From NCBI GenBank assembly GCA_964058845.1, contig CAXKVR010000513.1, forward strand, positions 1 through 21,901: 21,901 bases of DNA. The letters are read 5' to 3'. Below the pieces are notes generated by a model, which searched no databases, was not told the DNA's origin, and worked only from the letters and a program-made list of their open reading frames with translations. The translations under genes and the position numbers were made by a program. Of this stretch, positions 19,981 to 21,901 are shown piece after piece. The stretch comes from Carex sylvatica. Taxonomy: Eukaryota > Streptophyta > Magnoliopsida > Poales > Cyperaceae. Within the stretch, counting starts at the first letter, position 1. Each line of letters opens with the position of its first letter.

Positions 19981-20253
19981 ATGTCAGTGACAAGGAGCCA
20001 AAAATTGAAAGAAATAGTGGACGCTTCATCTTTACACCCTACTTCTCAACCCGCGTTCAATGAAGAAGAAACCAACATAGAGGCCGACCCACACCTAAGT
20101 CTCATTGACGAGGAGCACGATCTTGTTCCAAACAACCGCCACGATCCACCTCTCAATCAAAATCCACTATTCAATGGCGCACACCTGCAAAGGCCAATAT
20201 ACGAAAATCCGAATGACTGCCGCCCCATAAGGGAGTTTGCTAATCTTGAGTAA
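19981..20253 (+). pseudogene. Truncated gag N-terminus of the Athila/Tat-like element
   Basis: The frame opens at ATG 19981, 109 bases after the primer site, and gives 90 residues: a basic start (MSVTRSQKLKEIV), an acidic middle, then RPIREFANLE and a stop. The RxIREFA-type stretch is reminiscent of the RSLRDFAxP block that begins conserved gag in Athila elements. Everything after it (matrix/capsid part, zinc knuckle, protease, pol) is missing. An earlier in-frame reading from 19945 starts at TTG and is not used. The position after the primer site is the stronger evidence; the sequence similarity is weak. Confidence 0.6.
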
Positions 20254-20261
20254 CCGGATTA

Positions 20262-20944
20262 ACGCTTTGGTTATATTGCACATGGAGGAGATAATCTCCA
20301 TCTTAAACTAATTGAATAGTAGATTGATCCACCAAATGATGGTTGTTGGTCAGGTACAATTTAAGACTAACTAAATAATCAAATTCGCACCAAGGAAATA
20401 TATACTGGTCTTCAATTCTTGTCATATGACATTTGATTTATGAACCTTCACAAGGATCAAAGGCGCCTTGGAGCAATCATTGTTTCCAATAAGGATGAGA
20501 TATTAGAATCAGCAAAGCGACTGTCCATCTTGGATAAGAAAATGGAAATACCCAAAGGAAAGTTGCTGAAGTTATTATATGATGAAGTCAGAACTTGGTA
20601 CAGTCATTTTAACCTATTTTTACTGTTACTCTATTTTTTTTCTTCTTCAACAGTTACTAGTGGATTAATCCTTGTGATATAATTCAGGACTGCCGGTTGC
20701 ACTTTCCAGATTTTACCAGTATTGATTATTGACGAGCCTTTCACGGCAAGCCATTTTAACCTATGTACTTTATTCGTTCGTACCATTAAACACTATTTTT
20801 CCACAGAATTACAAAATCAAATTAAGTTCACACCCTTTTTAACAATTTCAGGTTGATAATGGTCTTCTGACGCCAACCATGAAAGTAAGGAGAGACGTAG
20901 TAACCACCAAATATCAGGATCAGATTGCTAAAATGTATAAATGA
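20262..20944 (+). pseudogene. 3'-terminal exons of an AAE15/AAE16-like acyl-ACP synthetase gene
   Basis: Four exon-like pieces give the end of a plastid long-chain acyl-ACP synthetase (adenylate-forming/AMP-binding family). The first, about 20262-20353, is degraded: the GENVEP-to-SSLIQQ part is recognisable at DNA level, but it has an in-frame stop and is shortened, and then reads SRLIHQMMVVGQ. Exon 20455-20597 reads DQRRLGAIIVSNKDEILESA to LLYDEVRTW. Exon 20688-20745 reads TAGCTFQILPVLIIDEPFT. Exon 20852-20944 reads VDNGLLTPTMKVRRD to QIAKMYK and a TGA stop. The NGLxTPTMK-RRD ending distinguishes AAE15/16 from classical LACS proteins. Introns are 20354-20454, 20598-20687 and a GC-AG intron 20746-20851. 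Retained introns mean a DNA-level fragment, not a retrocopy. Possible poly(A) signals AATAAA lie at 21016 and 21028. The catalytic AMP-binding motifs are absent from the window, so as it stands this is a remnant. Confidence 0.8.
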
Positions 20945-21259
20945 AACAATGTGCTAATGTGGTTTGATTTTCATTTGCTAATTTGTGTTATGAGACGGCA
21001 TGGAATAAGCTCTAAAATAAAATCTATAATAAACCAGCTGAGTGTTTGAATCTGAAAGCACACTGTCGTCTTTTTTTTTTTAATTCGGGCAACTCCAGCA
21101 TACTTCAGAAACCTCTTGTGTGATTTAAATTTTAATCTACATCTCTTCAAAAAATTATTCAGTATTCACAATTTAGAACGAGCACATTGAACCTTCCGCA
21201 AAATACTATCAGTGAGGCTCCTTTATTATTGGAGTTTCCAAACCGTCCACTACCAGTAA
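20945..21259. other. 3' flank of the AAE-like remnant
   Basis: AT-rich sequence with the two AATAAA motifs already noted and no other gene or repeat I can support. Confidence 0.45.
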
Positions 21260-21390
21260 TGGACACAAGGGCTGAACTAAAAATCTAGATTGGGGAGCTA
21301 ATTTGTAAAATGCATAATGTGTAGCAGTAAGATTTGAACTCAAGTCTCTACAACCACAGATTACAATCTGACCACTGAACTACAAGTATT
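21260..21390 (-). mobile_element. SINE-like, tRNA-derived sequence (remnant)
   Basis: On the minus strand TAGTTCAGTGGT (21382-21371) fits an RNA polymerase III A box, and GAGTTCAAATC (21341-21331) fits a B box 29 bases later. The spacing suits a tRNA-derived promoter. The sequence continues downstream on that strand with non-tRNA bases (AAATTAGCTCCCCAATCTAG), as in a SINE body. No terminal T or A run with a target duplication was found. Confidence 0.42.
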
Positions 21391-21608
21391 TATTTAGGCA
21401 TTTTATGAGAAAGGCTCAAGTATATAATAACTCCGACATTTTTATAAATATCCAAATAAAAAAAAACAAATTATTAAGAATAACAGGATTGGAGGAAAAA
21501 TTTTAAAAATGACCAAACTGTCTCAAAATTCGGTAGTTTTGAATTTTAATTTCCAACAGCCTACAAATTCGGCGGTCCGAGATTTTTTTTTTTTTACTTT
21601 TTCTTCCT
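21391..21608. other. AT-rich spacer before the right-hand promoter
   Basis: No gene is seen. A run of T at 21584-21597 immediately precedes the TATA box region. Confidence 0.4.
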
Positions 21609-21616
21609 TATAAAAG
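21609..21616 (+). promoter_or_regulatory. TATA box of a gene continuing to the right
   Basis: TATAAAAG is a near-perfect plant TATA box. About 30 bases on, a purine-rich leader begins, and at 21761 a strong splice donor appears. The three together fit a promoter with a first exon whose coding part lies outside the window. Confidence 0.5.
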
Positions 21617-21639
21617 AAGAAATTCAGCAGCTTCATCAG

Positions 21640-21761
21640 CAGAGAGAGAAAGAGAGAGAGAAAGAGAGGAGGAGAAGGAGAAGGAGAAGGAGAAAAAGGG
21701 AGGGAGAGAAGGAAGGAGAAAGAGAAAAAGAAGGAAGAAAAAGGAGAAAGAGCTGCTACAG
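21640..21761 (+). other. Probable 5' leader exon (GA-rich) ending in a splice donor
   Basis: The segment is GAGA/GGAGAA-rich, lacks an ATG-led frame, and ends CTGCTACAG|GTACGT, an excellent donor. GA-rich leaders are common in plant genes and bind GAGA-type BPC factors. The minus-strand reading frame through it (21523-21795) is low-complexity Ser/Pro/Phe and not a gene. Confidence 0.42.
21641..21750 (+). repeat. GA/GGAGAA simple-repeat tract
   Basis: About 110 bases are almost purely A and G, with (GA)n and four GGAGAA-type units in a row near 21667-21694. Confidence 0.85.
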
Positions 21762-21802
21762 GTACGTACTGTTTATATACGTCTTTACTATTCAATGTTT
21801 AA

Positions 21803-21901
21803 TTACTGTACATGTATGTATATATTGTTCACTTACTGTACATGTACGTATATACTGTTCACTTACTGTTCATGTACGTATATGCTGTTCACTACTGTTC
21901 A
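21803..21901 (+). repeat. 30-bp tandem repeat, three copies, running off the window
   Basis: Units 21803-21832, 21833-21862 and 21863-21892 each read TTACTGTWCATGTAYGTATA then TNNTGTTCAC, with 2-4 differences between neighbours. A partial fourth copy (21893-21901, one base short) follows. Each unit contains the palindromic core GTACATGTAC or a variant. The array lies just inside the predicted first intron. Confidence 0.92.

Larger units (their letters stand above)
15430..20253 (+). mobile_element. Athila/Tat-like Ty3 retrotransposon, 5' LTR to start of gag, with nested insertions
   Basis: The LTR begins TGATGAGCG (15430), the start typical of many eudicot Athila/Tat-type LTRs, and ends ACACAACA (19848). 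It is followed by AGTTTTTGGCG and a primer-binding site. The preceding bases TCATT (15425-15429) would be the target duplication. Removing the nested solo LTR (17030-19681 plus 5 bp) leaves an LTR of about 1.76 kb. Shared lineage hallmarks are GAGAGGCTAATTTCCTCTC near 16309, and CTTAGTCTTTGGATTGATAC and GTGCGCTTGCAAT before the LTR end. After the primer site comes a short gag remnant. The rest of gag, pol and the 3' LTR are absent, so it is a truncated dead copy. Confidence 0.78.

Noticed and set aside
21331..21390. A functional tRNA gene
   Set aside because: The A and B boxes are present, but I cannot form a proper acceptor stem, so a SINE-like remnant fits better.
21803..21901. CRISPR-like array
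   Set aside because: The repeats are directly tandem with no unique spacers, and the genome is a plant.

Overview
The window looks like AT-rich nuclear DNA from a flowering plant, probably a eudicot. Supporting signs are GT-AG and GC-AG introns, a plant-type signalling-peptide gene, a plant acyl-activating-enzyme tail, and a dense load of hAT, Mutator-like, LTR, LINE and SINE-like repeats. The species cannot be named from the sequence alone.

Layout. 1-3925 is the right-hand part of a hAT DNA transposon. Its BED-zinc-finger transposase gene is broken by a stop codon and a frameshift, and the left terminus lies outside the window. 4219-4724 is a short non-autonomous hAT element with an 8-bp target duplication. 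5418-5612 (minus strand) is a small intact gene for an STMP1/DUF4535-type mitochondrial microprotein. 5951-6162 is a foldback repeat. 6576-7959 is a solo LTR (minus orientation) holding a 413-bp Mutator-like MITE. A relative of that MITE sits at 8942-9341. 9771-9931 is an 80-bp tandem duplication. 10653-11662 is a roughly 1-kb inverted-repeat element.

11992-13075 is the best protein-coding gene in the window: a two-exon precursor of a secreted RGF/GOLVEN/CLEL-type peptide, with a signal peptide at one end and a 13-residue DY...HN motif at the other. About 2.3 kb with no gene I can recognise follows.

15430-20253 is the 5' part of an Athila/Tat-like Ty3 retrotransposon: LTR, primer-binding site and start of gag. 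Its LTR is interrupted by a second solo LTR (17030-19681), which is itself interrupted by a 5'-truncated LINE (18704-19144). Directly after the gag remnant come the last exons of an AAE15/AAE16-like acyl-ACP synthetase gene (about 20262-20944), with introns retained and the upstream part missing. The window closes with a SINE/tRNA-like remnant on the minus strand, a probable promoter and leader exon of a gene that continues to the right, and a 30-bp tandem repeat running off the end.

The two genes that look alive (STMP1-like and RGF-like) are unrelated single genes, not parts of a pathway. The rest is a record of successive transposon insertions. I found no multi-gene novel system. The most interesting items are the two small-protein genes, the paired MITEs with perfect 9-bp target duplications, the three-level nesting, and the retrotransposon/AAE junction.
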